From assembly GCF_051020975.1 (NCBI RefSeq), contig NC_135041.1, positions 11,358,256-11,422,255 on the forward strand: DNA of 64,000 bases. Reading direction: 5' to 3'. Both the position numbers and the translations under genes were made by a program. Below, one piece after another: positions 26,441-37,322 of this stretch; the first letter of the stretch is position 1, and each line of letters begins with the position of its first letter. Source of the stretch: Osmia lignaria lignaria (Eukaryota; Arthropoda; Insecta; Hymenoptera; Megachilidae). The notes under the pieces are model-generated. The model was not told the origin of the DNA and searched no databases. It saw only the letters and a list, made by a program, of their open reading frames with translations.

Positions 26441-26605
26441 TTAACCCTTAACGGACTGAAAGTATTTCAAGTTTACTTACCTCCAGGTCCAAGCTATTTT
26501 TATAAAAATAATAAAATGATTTTTACCGCCATATACGCGATATTGGACGCAGGAAGTAAAAGTGTCATGCCGCTTATACGGCGGCATTGGTCCGTTAAGG
26601 GTTAA
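26441..26605. mobile_element. piggyBac-like MITE with TTAA target duplication
   Basis: TTAA (26441-26444) and TTAA (26602-26605) flank a 157-bp core that begins CCCTTAACGGAC and ends with its exact complement, GTCCGTTAAGGG. Inside the right half is a second fold-back, GCCGCTTATACGGC. Perfect 12-bp terminal repeats plus a TTAA duplication are what piggyBac-type transposition leaves. No coding capacity, so it is non-autonomous. Confidence 0.8.
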
Positions 26606-26699
26606 TATTTTTGTTATTATTATTCTTATTATATAATATTGCTTTTAGCATTGCTTATTACTACTGTTATTACTGATAATGCTAGGATTGTGCAAGAAC

Positions 26700-26890
26700 C
26701 CAAACATATCGGGTCGAGTCGGATCGGGTTCACAAAAGTATAGATGGGTGAGAACCGTAAAATTTCGAATACCCGATACTTTGATCGTCCCGAGCCGACC
26801 AAAATAGTTCTTGACCCGATCCGATTATCGGGTACCCGAGATTTTCGAGTTCTCGCGTATAAAACTTTTGAGAATTCGACTCGATCCGAG
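26700..26890. repeat. Cluster of inverted CCCGA/TCGGG motifs
   Basis: TCGGGTCGAGTCGGATCGGG near 26709 is partly complementary to GACCCGATCCGATTATCGGG near 26814. Further copies of ACCCGA, CCGAG and CGAGTTCTCG lie between and beyond. The density of short direct and inverted GC-rich motifs is unlike the AT-rich flanks. A frame of 64 codons crosses the cluster on the minus strand, but it is repetitive and matches nothing. Confidence 0.55.
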
Positions 26891-27184
26891 TATTGAGAAA
26901 TTCTACATTTTTAAATTGCCTCACACCTCTAAATAATACCCAGAGAAACCCTCCAAAATATGGAATCTTACAAAAATTAATTTATAACCTCAAATAAAAT
27001 TACTTTTTGCAGTTCCTTCATTTTATTAAATTTGAATACTTCTCAAAATTAAAAAAAAAAGACTCAAAAGCATACTTTGATATATGTATATCATTTTATC
27101 CTCATGCAAGGCTTTTAAATTCCCCTTTGTCAGTAACAGATATCCAGATGCAAATGATGAAATGATCTTTCAATATTCACTTAC

Positions 27185-27300
27185 GTAATCCATTTCTTCC
27201 GTGCGTGGTTCCATCGATAGCTTTTCCATTCTTCTCTGTCGGATGGTTGCACCGGCGTCGATAATCATTTCCCGCAAAAAATCACACCGACTTTAAAATC
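27185..27300 (-). other. Candidate 5' leader exon of Slo2 (donor side only)
   Basis: On the minus strand a consensus donor, TTAC|GTAAGT, ends a possible exon at 27185. A frame open just before it begins with ATG and reads MEKLSMEPRTEEMDY. If joined to the splice acceptor before exon B it would hit a stop after a few codons (GTG GTA ACA CGA TGA), giving a short upstream frame, not an N-terminal extension. The acceptor side and transcription start are not visible. This is a hypothesis resting on one good splice donor between the CpG island and exon B. Confidence 0.25.
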
Positions 27301-27899
27301 TTCACTCGGATTCTCTTTGAACTGTGACCGAACATTCGACACTTTCCTTTTATCAATTGACAAGGTACATGCTGTTTGCAACGGTTATCATGCCGTGCAC
27401 GAAACTGTTAAACAATTCAACAAAAAACCCCATCATTCGAATCGATTCGTCATGGGATATGCATTTAACAAGAATCATTGTTCACAGAAGTGTCGATTTA
27501 AGTTACATTTAAACGTCTTTCCAATTACGACAACAATATCTGACTTTTAAATTCGTCGCAGATGCACGACATAGACCTTGTCTCTCATTGTCAGAAGAAT
27601 ATAAATACAACGAACCATCCCCAAACGGTTTCTTAACCTTCAAACGTACAAATCACTTCTCATAGCACAAATTCATTACTAATACGCATACTTTATCACG
27701 TTACTCGTAGAAAATCACACTTTATTTTGTGTTTAAACACCACAAATTGCGACGAAGTAGATAAACACTGTCAGCGTCCAACTTTTGGAGTTAACGACTA
27801 TCAATACCACGCGACTCAAGATCATATTTAAATCAGTTACATGCACGTACATAATTCATTGTAGATAGCTTGAGACAGCTGTTAGTATTAATATTTACA

Positions 27900-28240
27900 T
27901 ACGTTGAATATAATGAACAGTTCGATTCGACTTTCGTGTTTGTTTCGAAACGAACTTGACTCGCGTTGTATCGTCAAGATCGGGTATCGTGCGACCGTAG
28001 TTCCGAACGCGCAGCACGCGCCTCACGAACTTAACCGAATGGCAGCCGAACCATTCGAAGCGCGCGGGCTCGACGCTCACTCAACGGCGTCTCGCGTTCC
28101 AATGATGACGCACCGACGTCGCGACGACTTCCACGCTCCTGACGACGCCCACCGTCGACCTACCCGACCAACTCATCCGAATAACTGTCGAGAGAAAAGG
28201 GGCGACGATCTGTACCCAAAAAATGCGCCTCACGAATGTT
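27900..28240. promoter_or_regulatory. CpG-rich island, candidate distal Slo2 promoter
   Basis: A sharply bounded segment rich in CG dinucleotides and CGACG motifs lies in AT-rich DNA 4.3 kb upstream of exon B and 2.7 kb from Hsc70-5. Open frames on both strands (112 and 61 codons) are explained by composition. In this kind of genome such islands commonly mark promoters, and the position suits the start of long Slo2 transcripts. No TATA or Inr could be fixed. Confidence 0.35.
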
Positions 28241-29149
28241 GATGTATGCCGCTTTCTAGCAAAATTTCAACAAACGATGTATAATCAATGAGGTTGCAGG
28301 TGGATATTAGTTTTATATGCTGTAAATTTTATATAATAAATTGTATATATTGTTAATGTTTGTTTTCTGGTTACGTGTATCATTTGTACATCATCTGTTG
28401 CTTCATATTTATTGCAACAAATACAAAAAAATCTGATTTAATGAAAATGGGCATATTGCTATTAAAATATGAAAAAGTAATATGTTGTTAGGAAATTATT
28501 CGCCAGTTGGTAAAATTAAAATTATTGTCTTTTTAAATTTGAAGTTGAAGTTTGGTTTCGGAGTTATTATACTAACGCTCTCTGGTGAGAAGAATTCTTA
28601 CCACGTCTTACTCTTTTCTTTATTATTATCGGCAACAGGATATTCAATTTAAAAGCATATATTTTAAGAATTTGTTATTAAATTTTAATTGAAGGGAAGT
28701 TAAATTACCTTCAAATCTAAACTAAATTGAATTGTACCATATTTATAATTCAATTATTACCTTTAAACATATGATTACTTATTCAGCGAACTGGAAGTCG
28801 AATCTAAATAAAAGTCGACGTCGACTGGAATAAAAGGTCAATGTTATTTAAAGATCGAATATAATAGAACATAAGAAAGAGTTGAAAAATGATTCTGTTA
28901 CTTGGAAATTAATCAGATCAGTTCACTAGACACTAATATTATCTTCAGAAGAAAAATTAATTCTAGGTATTGCGAGAAAAGTGATCAATACTTACTGACA
29001 CCTCAAATATTGGCAATTTGTACCCTTCTTAAAATTTTTAAGTTCAGTTCCATAGATGGTTATTTAGGACCGTTATGTCGTTTAAGTATTATTTTTTCTA
29101 ACTGCCAGTATTCAATTTAATACTAAGTTAGCATCAGAACCAGATATAG

Positions 29150-29345
29150 ATTTCTAAAGCCCTAGGGCTATTAAACCTTCAAAGATCCCCTTGTTTGATA
29201 AACTTGGTTCCAAAATTGAAATTTATTCTAAATAAAATTAAATAACATTTAGTGGTAAATAAGAAGGCAATAGTAAAAAAAATTGCATTTAGCATTTTTT
29301 GACATAGTAAATGAAATTATAACGAGGCGCCCTGTAAAGTACGGA
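29150..29345 (+). repeat. Dispersed repeat copy (pair with 63690-63970)
   Basis: The order GATTTCTA, GGCTATTAAACC, ATTTATTCTAAATAAAATTAA and TTTTTTGACATAGTAAATGAA is shared with 63690-63970 (GATTTCTA, GGTTATTAAACC, ATTTATTCCAAATAAAATTAA, TTTTTGACATAATAAATGAA). The second copy has about 100 extra bases between the last two blocks. It is an old interspersed element of unknown class. Confidence 0.55.
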
Positions 29346-30717
29346 TCGGGACTGTACCCCCTTTAGACCTTCCCTTAATCTAGCGCTGCTTAGCATTACT
29401 ATGATAACTAATTTAGCTGAGTAAATCTACGATCGTTAGTATTTTGATTCCATGAAGTTGGAACCTATTATATCGGGTTCCATTAATTTGTGTCAGTCTA
29501 TAACATCTCGTGTATTGGGGAGCTATATGTCACTACTGAATCACCCAAATCCTAAATTATAAAGAGACGGTACTATCTGGCATATAGTCTCTAATCAACT
29601 ACAAAGTGGCACACATAAAACCGATCCCAATCGCAAAACACAGTTTAATAGCTTTAGTTGGTAACAATGTACTATACATTCGAATTACATTTGCTATGGT
29701 AAATAAACAGTAGTTTTAACTATAAAAAGTTCTAACGTCCATCATTCACGTCAACATTTTTATGTTGTTACAATAATAAAAAGTAGAAAAGATGAAAGTT
29801 GAAAGGATTGGTTTTAGCTGCGTCATTCCATATAACGACTTCCTCAATTATTCATTCTATTTTGTTTCATAAATTTCACAATCTTCCATTTTATTTTCAA
29901 ATGCCGTGGCATGTAAGTAACCACGTTCGAACAATTTGTTCGTGAGTACTGTCGGTAACGTGACACGACGTTACATGAACCATTGACTATTGCTGCTGTA
30001 CCATATCTAAGTAAGTAAGTAAGTATTGTAATCTTATTCTAAGCTCTGTCAGTAATGCAGAGAATGACATTATACTGTATACATATAATGTTTTTCGCAA
30101 AATTTCTGGTCTTCTCTTGCCAATCACCAAAAATCTTTCTCGCAAACATTGTTTTTGTGTAAAATAAATTTGTAAAATTTCATTAAATCGGATTTGATAG
30201 GTTTTTGGAAATATAGCCATATCTCTTATAATAATTTCATAAGTAATATTATATTATAATAAATGCATCGCTAATTTCAAATAAGGTAATTACAAGAAAG
30301 GAAGAGGTATGCCAATATTATTTAGTCCACTAGATATCGTATACCTACTGATCTCCAAAAAAAAGAATATTGGTTTTCTGTCGTTAATACATCCATGGTT
30401 TATTTAAATTTTCTAATTTAATTTTTACTGCATTATTTGTAATGTAATTAAATGTAATTATAAGTATGTAACATTCTTAGACTATTACATCAGGTTACCG
30501 TTTAAAGCCCGGAAACTAGGTGTACCATCTTCCTCTATAATCTTAGTTGTTGACGAACTATTTTTTTCTTATTTACAAAACAAGAACGAGGTGATTATTA
30601 TCTTCTTATACATATAAATTACCTAAATTATTAAATGATCTGTTTATTTATGTTTTTCTGAATAAGAGTTATTTCATCATAATATTTAATTCACTTTTAT
30701 AATATTACTACTGCAGT

Positions 30718-30737
30718 AGAAGATTCTGGATAGTTCT
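30718..30737 (+). promoter_or_regulatory. Heat-shock element upstream of Hsc70-5
   Basis: The 5-base blocks AGAAG ATTCT GGATA GTTCT follow the alternating nGAAn/nTTCn pattern bound by heat-shock factor trimers. Blocks 1, 2 and 4 are perfect and block 3 has one mismatch. It lies 245 bases before the Hsc70-5 ATG, in the expected promoter position. Confidence 0.55.
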
Positions 30738-30772
30738 CGAGCCACGGGAGGCATGGAAGGCCATGCAGTACG

Positions 30773-30803
30773 TTGATTGGTATATTTGCAAAGAACCGAG
30801 CTA
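30773..30803 (+). promoter_or_regulatory. Paired inverted CCAAT boxes of Hsc70-5 promoter
   Basis: TTGATTGGTA and TATGATTGGTCGG carry two ATTGG (inverted CCAAT) cores about 25 bases apart, roughly 180-210 bases before the ATG. NF-Y type factors bind such boxes, often as pairs. The following GC-richer stretch to 30980 is probably the 5' leader. A 63-codon frame there has only a TTG start and is not taken as a gene. Confidence 0.35.
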
Positions 30804-30981
30804 TGATTGGTCGGATAAGATTACGTGCCCTGATGGCAGAGAAGAGGGATTTCTACTGCGCGCGTGGTGTGCGCATTACGAGTCTCTCTGAAGGTTGCAT
30901 CACTACACGTGAAGTTGGGCTGTTCGCGTTTCTCCGAAAGTTTTTCATTAATTCCAATCGATAAAACGTGTAAAAATCAAA

Positions 30982-33900
30982 ATGTTGGCTGCTGCTAGAT
31001 TGTTAACCCGTAGCTATACCGGTATAACCTGCGATGTCACTCGAAGACAGCAATTCAGTACTATTCTTAAAAATGTAAGTTACGATGGCGATCCACGGCA
31101 CGCTGTTCATCATTCTTTTTGCCGAACATTTTCATGTCTTATTCGGATTGTACGATATTGATACTAATCCGTCGCATACTCGATGCTAAATTTATCACAT
31201 ACGTGTCTGGTTTTTAGTTTTGAATATTTAACAGAATTAGAAGTACTTTTACAGGAACATTTAAAGCGTGCCGACTTTGTAGCCGGCACGTGATTTCGTC
31301 GCAATTTATCTCCTGTACCTTTTAAAATAGTTTCGACAGAAAATAATGGATATATCTATCTTTATAGCTGCAATGTTACATATATTATTTATAACACGTA
31401 TTCTTAAACTATTTTTGTCGTATAGTTATCTAAAATTCAGTATTATGTTACCATTGATTAGTTTAACGTTTTAAAATGTATATAATCATTAATTTTTAGG
31501 CTGCAGCACCAGCATTTATTGCACCCCAAAGGCCTACAGATGTACACCAATATCGATTCAAGTAAATTCAACAAAACATTTTATGCAGTTCATTAAATAC
31601 TTCTCTATTGTAATAACAATGTAACATTTGATTTCTCACATTATCAATGAAATTATATCTTTATATAGATCGGAAGGTGTAAAGGGTGCAGTTGTTGGTA
31701 TTGATCTTGGAACAACATTTTCATGTGTAGCTGTTATGGAAGGAAAACAAGCCAAAGTTATAGAAAATGCAGAAGGATCTAGAACAACCCCATCTTATGT
31801 GGCATTTACTAAAGGTATAAAATTCTATTTCCAAAGAACAACTTGCCCATCGCTTTTAAATGTTCACCAACTTGATAATTTTAACAAGAACAGAATAAAG
31901 AGAGATATTTACTCACTTTTCAGATGGAGAACGTTTAGTTGGTATGCCTGCTAAGCGTCAAGCAGTTACGAATCCCTCGAACACATTTTACGCAACGAAA
32001 CGATTAATCGGACGAAAATTTGAAGACCCTGAAGTTAAAAAGGATATGTATGTATTACATATATTTTATTACTAACGCGTTCGCTTATCACGATTTTCAT
32101 ATAATCGCAGGAAAACAGTTTCGTATAAAATTGTACGAGCTTCTAATGGGGATGCGTGGGTACAAGGTGGGGATGGTAAAATGTATTCTCCTAGTCAAAT
32201 TGGTGCATTCATACTGATGAAAATGAAGGAAACAGCTGAGGCATATTTAAGTACATCGGTAAAGAATGCTGTAATCACCGTACCCGCTTATTTTAATGAT
32301 TCCCAAAGACAAGCTACCAAGGATGCTGGTCAAATTGCTGGACTTAATGTACTTAGGGTAATCAATGAACCAACAGCAGCTGCTCTTGCATATGGCATGG
32401 ATAAAACGGAAGACAAAATGTAAGAATTATCGCGTTTTTAACTGTATCATAAACGTAGTTATATCTTTAAAAGAAAAATGATGCTATTATTTTTCGTCGC
32501 ATAGAATTGTTTTTTCAAAAGATGCTGAAGTTATTTACTGATTAATTTTAAGATATTTGTCATTATTTCCTTATATATGAGAAATATTATATATTGGATA
32601 ATGTGTGTTTCAGTATTGCAGTATATGATTTAGGTGGTGGTACTTTCGATATTTCAATTTTGGAAATACAGAAAGGAGTGTTTGAAGTTAAATCCACAAA
32701 CGGAGATACCTTCTTGGGAGGAGAAGACTTTGACAATGCGGTAGTTAATTATCTTGCGAAGGAATTTAAAAAAGATGTGCGTATAATAAATTCAAATAAT
32801 TTGGGCTATTTTTGCTATAATAAATATCTTTGTATATAATGTAATCTTCTTACAGCAAGGTCTTGATGTTGCGAAAGATGCAATGGCTATGCAACGATTA
32901 AAAGAAGCAGCTGAAAAGGCAAAAATTGAATTGTCCAGTTCTTTGCAAACTGATATAAATTTGCCTTATCTTACCATGGACTCTAGTGGACCAAAGCACT
33001 TGAACCTTAAGCTTTCAAGAAGTAAATTTGAAAGCCTCGTTGGTGATTTAATTAAACGTACCGTTCAGCCATGCCAAAAGGCACTTTCTGATGCCGAAGT
33101 AACCAAGTCTGATATCGGTGAAGTGTTGTTGGTCGGTGGTATGACGAGAGTACCTAAGGTTCAACAAACGGTACAAGAAATCTTTGGTCGGCAACCATCG
33201 AAAGCTGTAAATCCTGATGAGGCTGTGGCTGTCGGTGCTGCAGTTCAAGGTGGTGTACTTGCTGGAGATGTGACGGATGTGCTTCTTTTGGACGTCACTC
33301 CTCTGTCACTTGGTAAATAATTATTTCCTCACATTTGCTTCAAGTTACTCATATACTATGATGATCTGATGGCTAATCTTCTCTCTGATAGAATTTGATG
33401 AGCATAGTCTTACTGAGTTACTATATCATTATAATAAACTGTTAGTTTCATAATCACGTTTACGCTGATGCTGCAATACCATTGTTTATATTTTTTAGGC
33501 ATTGAAACGTTGGGTGGTGTGTTCACGAAATTAATTTCTCGAAACACAACTATTCCTACCAAGAAAAGTCAAGTATTCTCTACAGCGGCTGACGGTCAGA
33601 CCCAAGTCGAAATTAAAGTTCACCAAGGTGAACGAGAAATGGCTACCGACAATAAGCTTTTAGGACAATTTACTCTAGTTGGAATTCCGCCTGCACCCAG
33701 AGGAGTGCCACAGATAGAAGTCACATTTGATATTGATGCCAATGGTATCGTTCACGTATCAGCTAGAGACAAAGGAACTGGCAAGGAACAACAGAGTATG
33801 TATCAAACACATGATTTGATTGTATTAATTTAAATAAATTTAAATGCATTAATCTTAATTGCACTAATTTTATTTTATTTACAGTTGTTATTCAATCAAG

Positions 33901-34458
33901 CGGTGGTCTTAGCAAAGACGAAATTGAAAATATGGTAAAGAACGCCGAACAATATGCTATGCAAGATAAAATTAAGAAAGATAGAGTTGAAGCTGTAAAT
34001 CAAGCTGAAGGAATTATTCACGATACGGAATCTAAATTAGAAGAATTCAAAGCACAATTGCCACAAGATGAAGTAAGGCCAACGTAATATGTTAATGTTG
34101 CATTTACATGCATTATTAGGTTAGGTTGGGTTAGGTAGGTTATTTACATATTCGTAATTTCCTTGAATGTTTTTAGTGTGACAAATTGAGAGAATTGGTT
34201 GCAAAGATGCGTGAAACATTGGGCAAGAAAGATGATCTGGAACCAGAAGAAATTAAGAGACAAACGAACGAACTACAACAAGCCAGCCTTAAATTGTTCG
34301 AAATGGCATATAAGAAGGTGAGTAATAAATTTGATTGTTCAATTGAAGGTGGTATGAAATGTATTTTTCTATAGATGGCCGCGGAACGGGAGGGACAAAA
34401 CCAAAGTCAAAGCCAGAACCAAGAAGATGGACCTACAAAGAAAGAGGAGAAAAATTAA
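30982..34458 (+). CDS. Hsc70-5: Mitochondrial Hsp70 (mortalin/HSPA9 orthologue), complete, 11 coding exons
   Basis: Exons 30982-31074, 31500-31561, 31669-31814, 31924-32047, 32111-32419, 32614-32776, 32856-33312, 33499-33795, 33885-34072, 34177-34317 and 34375-34458 join in frame to 687 residues, the usual mortalin length. The start MLAAARLLTRSY gives an Arg-rich, acid-free mitochondrial presequence. The ATPase domain has phosphate-1 motif DLGTTFS at 64-70, phosphate-2 motif VYDLGGGTFD at 247-256 and VGGMTR at 392-397. The interdomain linker DVLLLDVTPLSLG is at 440-452, then the substrate-binding domain (IETLGGVFT onward) and a helical lid. It drives ATP-dependent matrix import with Tim44, folds imported proteins and supports Fe-S cluster assembly. 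Phe69 replaces the Asn usual in DnaK/mortalin. The tail is Gln/Ser-rich (GQNQSQSQNQEDG) and ends KKEEKN. All introns are GT-AG; intron 6 has the weaker donor GTGCGT. Confidence 0.97.
31269..31292. repeat. Small GC-rich hairpin in Hsc70-5 intron 1
   Basis: CGTGCCG and CGGCACG form a perfect 7-bp stem around a 10-base loop in an AT-rich intron. It may be chance or a splicing-related structure. No known motif. Confidence 0.4.
34117..34141 (+). repeat. Short interstitial TTAGG-type repeat
   Basis: TTAGGTTAGGTTGGGTTAGG lies in Hsc70-5 intron 9 and repeats the insect telomere pentamer with one variant unit. Such short runs are common in insect introns and do not imply telomere proximity. Confidence 0.6.
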
Positions 34459-35819
34459 TTATATTTAGACAATATATGTTTAAACAAAAACAAAATTAAT
34501 TGCACACAGCTGTAGGAGTACGAGTCAGTATCATCCTGCACGCTAAAGTAAAACGCATCGTCATGTAACGTATACAACAAAATTGTAACGATGCATTTGT
34601 AGAATCTTTATTTTTGAACATGCGTTATTGGAAGTAGTAAATATTAATTTAAATTTCAATTTGAAAAGAATATAACTAGTGCTTTATAATTGCGTAAAGA
34701 CTATTTAAAAAAGGCGTAAAAAGCAATTAAAGTAAAAACTTTTATTTCAATCCGTACTAATGAACAATTTAAAAATATTGAACATGTAAATGTGAATCTT
34801 CGTAAAGAAGTATTTTACATGGTATACCATTTAATTAGACTTTTGTAAAAGCAGTTCAAATTGTAAATTCTGTATATAACTGACTTACATTATGGCATTT
34901 TCTGCTAAGAGCTTTTGTGTCGTTATATGCAAAAAATGTTAAGGACATGACAATTTTAAACATTTGGCTTAATGGAAAAACAATGGAAATCGGTAGCTCA
35001 ATAACTTAACGATACACTGTCATTATGAAATTTGTAACTACAGGAATTTTGTGTTATTTCATTTGGTATGAGTGTGGAAGCGTGGAAGTACGAGAGAGTG
35101 TAAATGAATGTTCGATGTAAAACAAATTATTCCTCAAAAAGTATGCGACATGTAGATTATTTTAGGATATATTGTATTATGATATAACCATGTTATTAAA
35201 ATTTTTTATTCGAATCCATAAGCTCTAGAGTATAATTTCAATGTTTTTATTGTGTTATCTAATAAATTCATTCAAATATATATGTAAATACACGTAAGAT
35301 GTATATAAATAATCCATTTTTTCAGTCTAGAAATGTTTACTGAAACAATTTATGTTTGTCATTTCTATTTGAATGAAATGATATTGACGTCTATATTCTT
35401 AACTTTTTAAGGACATGTGTTCTTAAAAGTATCCCTACCAAAATTGAGCAATAAATTTTGTTGTCAATGTTTGACCATCACATATTCAATATAAGTTGTT
35501 TATAATATTAGCCCAGAAGGCAACTTGGAACATTGTGCAAACTTCTATAGTTTAAATGTATATTTATATAACAAGAGATAAACAATGCATACATGTATGT
35601 ACAAATTAATTTTGAAAATAAAGCATAATTTAGAAAATAATTTTGAAGTATGAATTTCTTTTACTTGACGGAGACATCTATGGTATGATTTGAAAAACTT
35701 GACATGAAACGAACCTGATAGAGGCTTTAACAGGTTTGAAAAGATAAAGTTAGACTAGGACTTAAGTTGTTAAAACATTTCTGTAAACATTGCTGTATAA
35801 TATTTTGTGAAAATAAAGA
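34459..35819 (+). other. Hsc70-5 3' UTR and spacer before FTase alpha
   Basis: AT-rich, with no supported coding sequence. It should hold the Hsc70-5 3' UTR and the promoter of the next gene, which is transcribed in the same direction. Possible AATAAA polyadenylation signals occur (for example near 35449 and around 35618), but which is used cannot be told. The last bases before the next ATG, GTGAAAATAAAGA, show no strong Kozak match beyond the A-rich context usual in insects. Confidence 0.6.
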
Positions 35820-37322
35820 ATGACAGAAAGTTCTGACGAGGGATTGAATGGTGGAGATGGTCCCGAAGAGTCATCATGGGTTTTATATAAGGATCGTAAA
35901 GAATGGAGTGACGTGATTCCTGTACCTCAGGATGACGGTCCCCATCCTATTGTTGCAATTGCTTATTCTGAAAAATGTAAGTATTTTATGCTATTCATAT
36001 ATTTTATATTGTGAACAAATAATTATAGGTTTAATGGCCTGATCTAATCAACCTGAACTACTCTTGATGCATAACCTTAAGCATCTAACCTTGTATGCAG
36101 TAGAACTTAATAAAAGTGTCTTTATAAAAATTGAAATAATAAAATAAAGTACTAAACTAATACACCTTTATTCTTCTTCAACATTACTTTAATAAAACAT
36201 GTTAGCAATAATGAAAAATTTCTATTTATGATCACTATTATTTTAAGTTAGAGACTCCTATGATTACTTCAGAGCCATTTTAAAGTCTGGTGAAAAGTCT
36301 GAGCGAGCATTAGCTTTAACAGAAGATTGCATCTGGCTTAATCCAGCAAATTATACTGCATGGCAATATAGAAGAGAAATACTTAAAGTTCTTGGGAAAG
36401 ACTTGCACGAAGAATTAAAGTATGGTAATAAAATGATAGAATGCAATTCTAAGAATTATCAAGTTTGGCATCATAGAAAAGTAATCGTTGAATGGCTGCA
36501 AGATGCCAGCAAAGAATTAGAATTTACTGAAAATATTTTAAAAAAAGATGCCAAGAATTATCATGCTTGGCAGCATCGTCAATGGTGTATAAAGACATTT
36601 AAGTTAGTATATTGTGTTAATGTTTTCTTAAGATTAAGTTAGTTGTATCTAATCTAATGAATGTTTCATTTATGTATAGTTTGTTTGACAAAGAATTGGA
36701 GTATGTAGAACAATTACTAGAAGAAGATATTCGTAATAATTCTGCATGGAATCAACGGTATTTTGTAATAAGTAATACAACAAAATTTGAACAAAGTATA
36801 ATTGAAAAAGAAATTGATTTTGCCTTGAATAAAATAGACATAGTAAAAGGAAATGAAAGTGCTTGGAACTATCTTCAAGGGTACTGTTGGTGATTAATTT
36901 TTACATGATTAGTAGTAATAAATAATTTGATTTTGCTAATATGTAAATTACATGATACATTTTAGTATTTTAACACACGACAGCGGTGGTTTGGGCTATA
37001 ATGAAAAAGTAAGACGGAAATGCGAGGAACTTTATTCAGCCGGCTGTCGTACCAATCATTTACTAGCATGTATCATAGACATATGTCAAGAGAGACCAAT
37101 GAAAGAAGAGTCGGCAGATTCGATATTTCATATTAATAATGCTATGAAGGTATTTTATCCGTTTATATACATATGTTTTCATATACTGTTAGTGTTACTT
37201 ATATTTTCATTAAACTGCAGCTATGTAAAGAATTGTCTGAGAAACACGATAAAATACGAAGAAGGTATTGGGATTTTGTTGGGCAACAATTATTGGAAAA
37301 ATTGAAACTAGAATCACGATAA
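35820..37322 (+). CDS. Protein farnesyltransferase/geranylgeranyltransferase I alpha subunit, complete, 5 exons
   Basis: Exons 35820-35976, 36248-36602, 36680-36880, 36966-37149 and 37221-37322 join in frame to 332 residues. The protein is the FNTA-type alpha subunit, which pairs with different beta subunits to attach farnesyl or geranylgeranyl groups to CaaX-box proteins such as Ras, Rho and lamins in the cytosol. The N-terminus has the family's VLYKDRKEWSDVIPVPQDDG block. PPTA repeats follow: NYTAWQYRR (87-95), NYQVWHHRK (122-130), NYHAWQHRQ (156-164), NSAWNQRY (191-198) and ESAWNYL. Lys121, Tyr123 and His158 line up with rat Lys164, Tyr166 and His201 near the isoprenoid diphosphate. The vertebrate Pro-rich N-terminal extension is absent, as expected in insects. 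All introns are short and GT-AG. The exon 1 junction restores EKFRDSYDYF. Confidence 0.96.

Larger units (their letters stand above)
23799..30717. other. Upstream region of Slo2 and spacer to Hsc70-5
   Basis: No protein-coding gene is supported. The spacer separates the minus-strand Slo2 start from the plus-strand Hsc70-5, so the two are divergent. It contains two clear TTAA miniature elements (24716, 26441), a palindromic CCCGA/TCGGG cluster (26700-26890), a candidate leader exon ending at 27185, a CpG-rich island (27900-28240), a dispersed repeat (29150-29345) and a short AGTA run near 30010. Confidence 0.5.

Noticed and set aside
30773..30964. 63-codon frame just before Hsc70-5
   Set aside because: It starts with TTG and occupies the promoter and leader of Hsc70-5, with no conserved motif.
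34117..34141. Telomere proximity from the TTAGG run
   Set aside because: Only about four units, one of them variant, inside an intron. Such runs are common interstitially.
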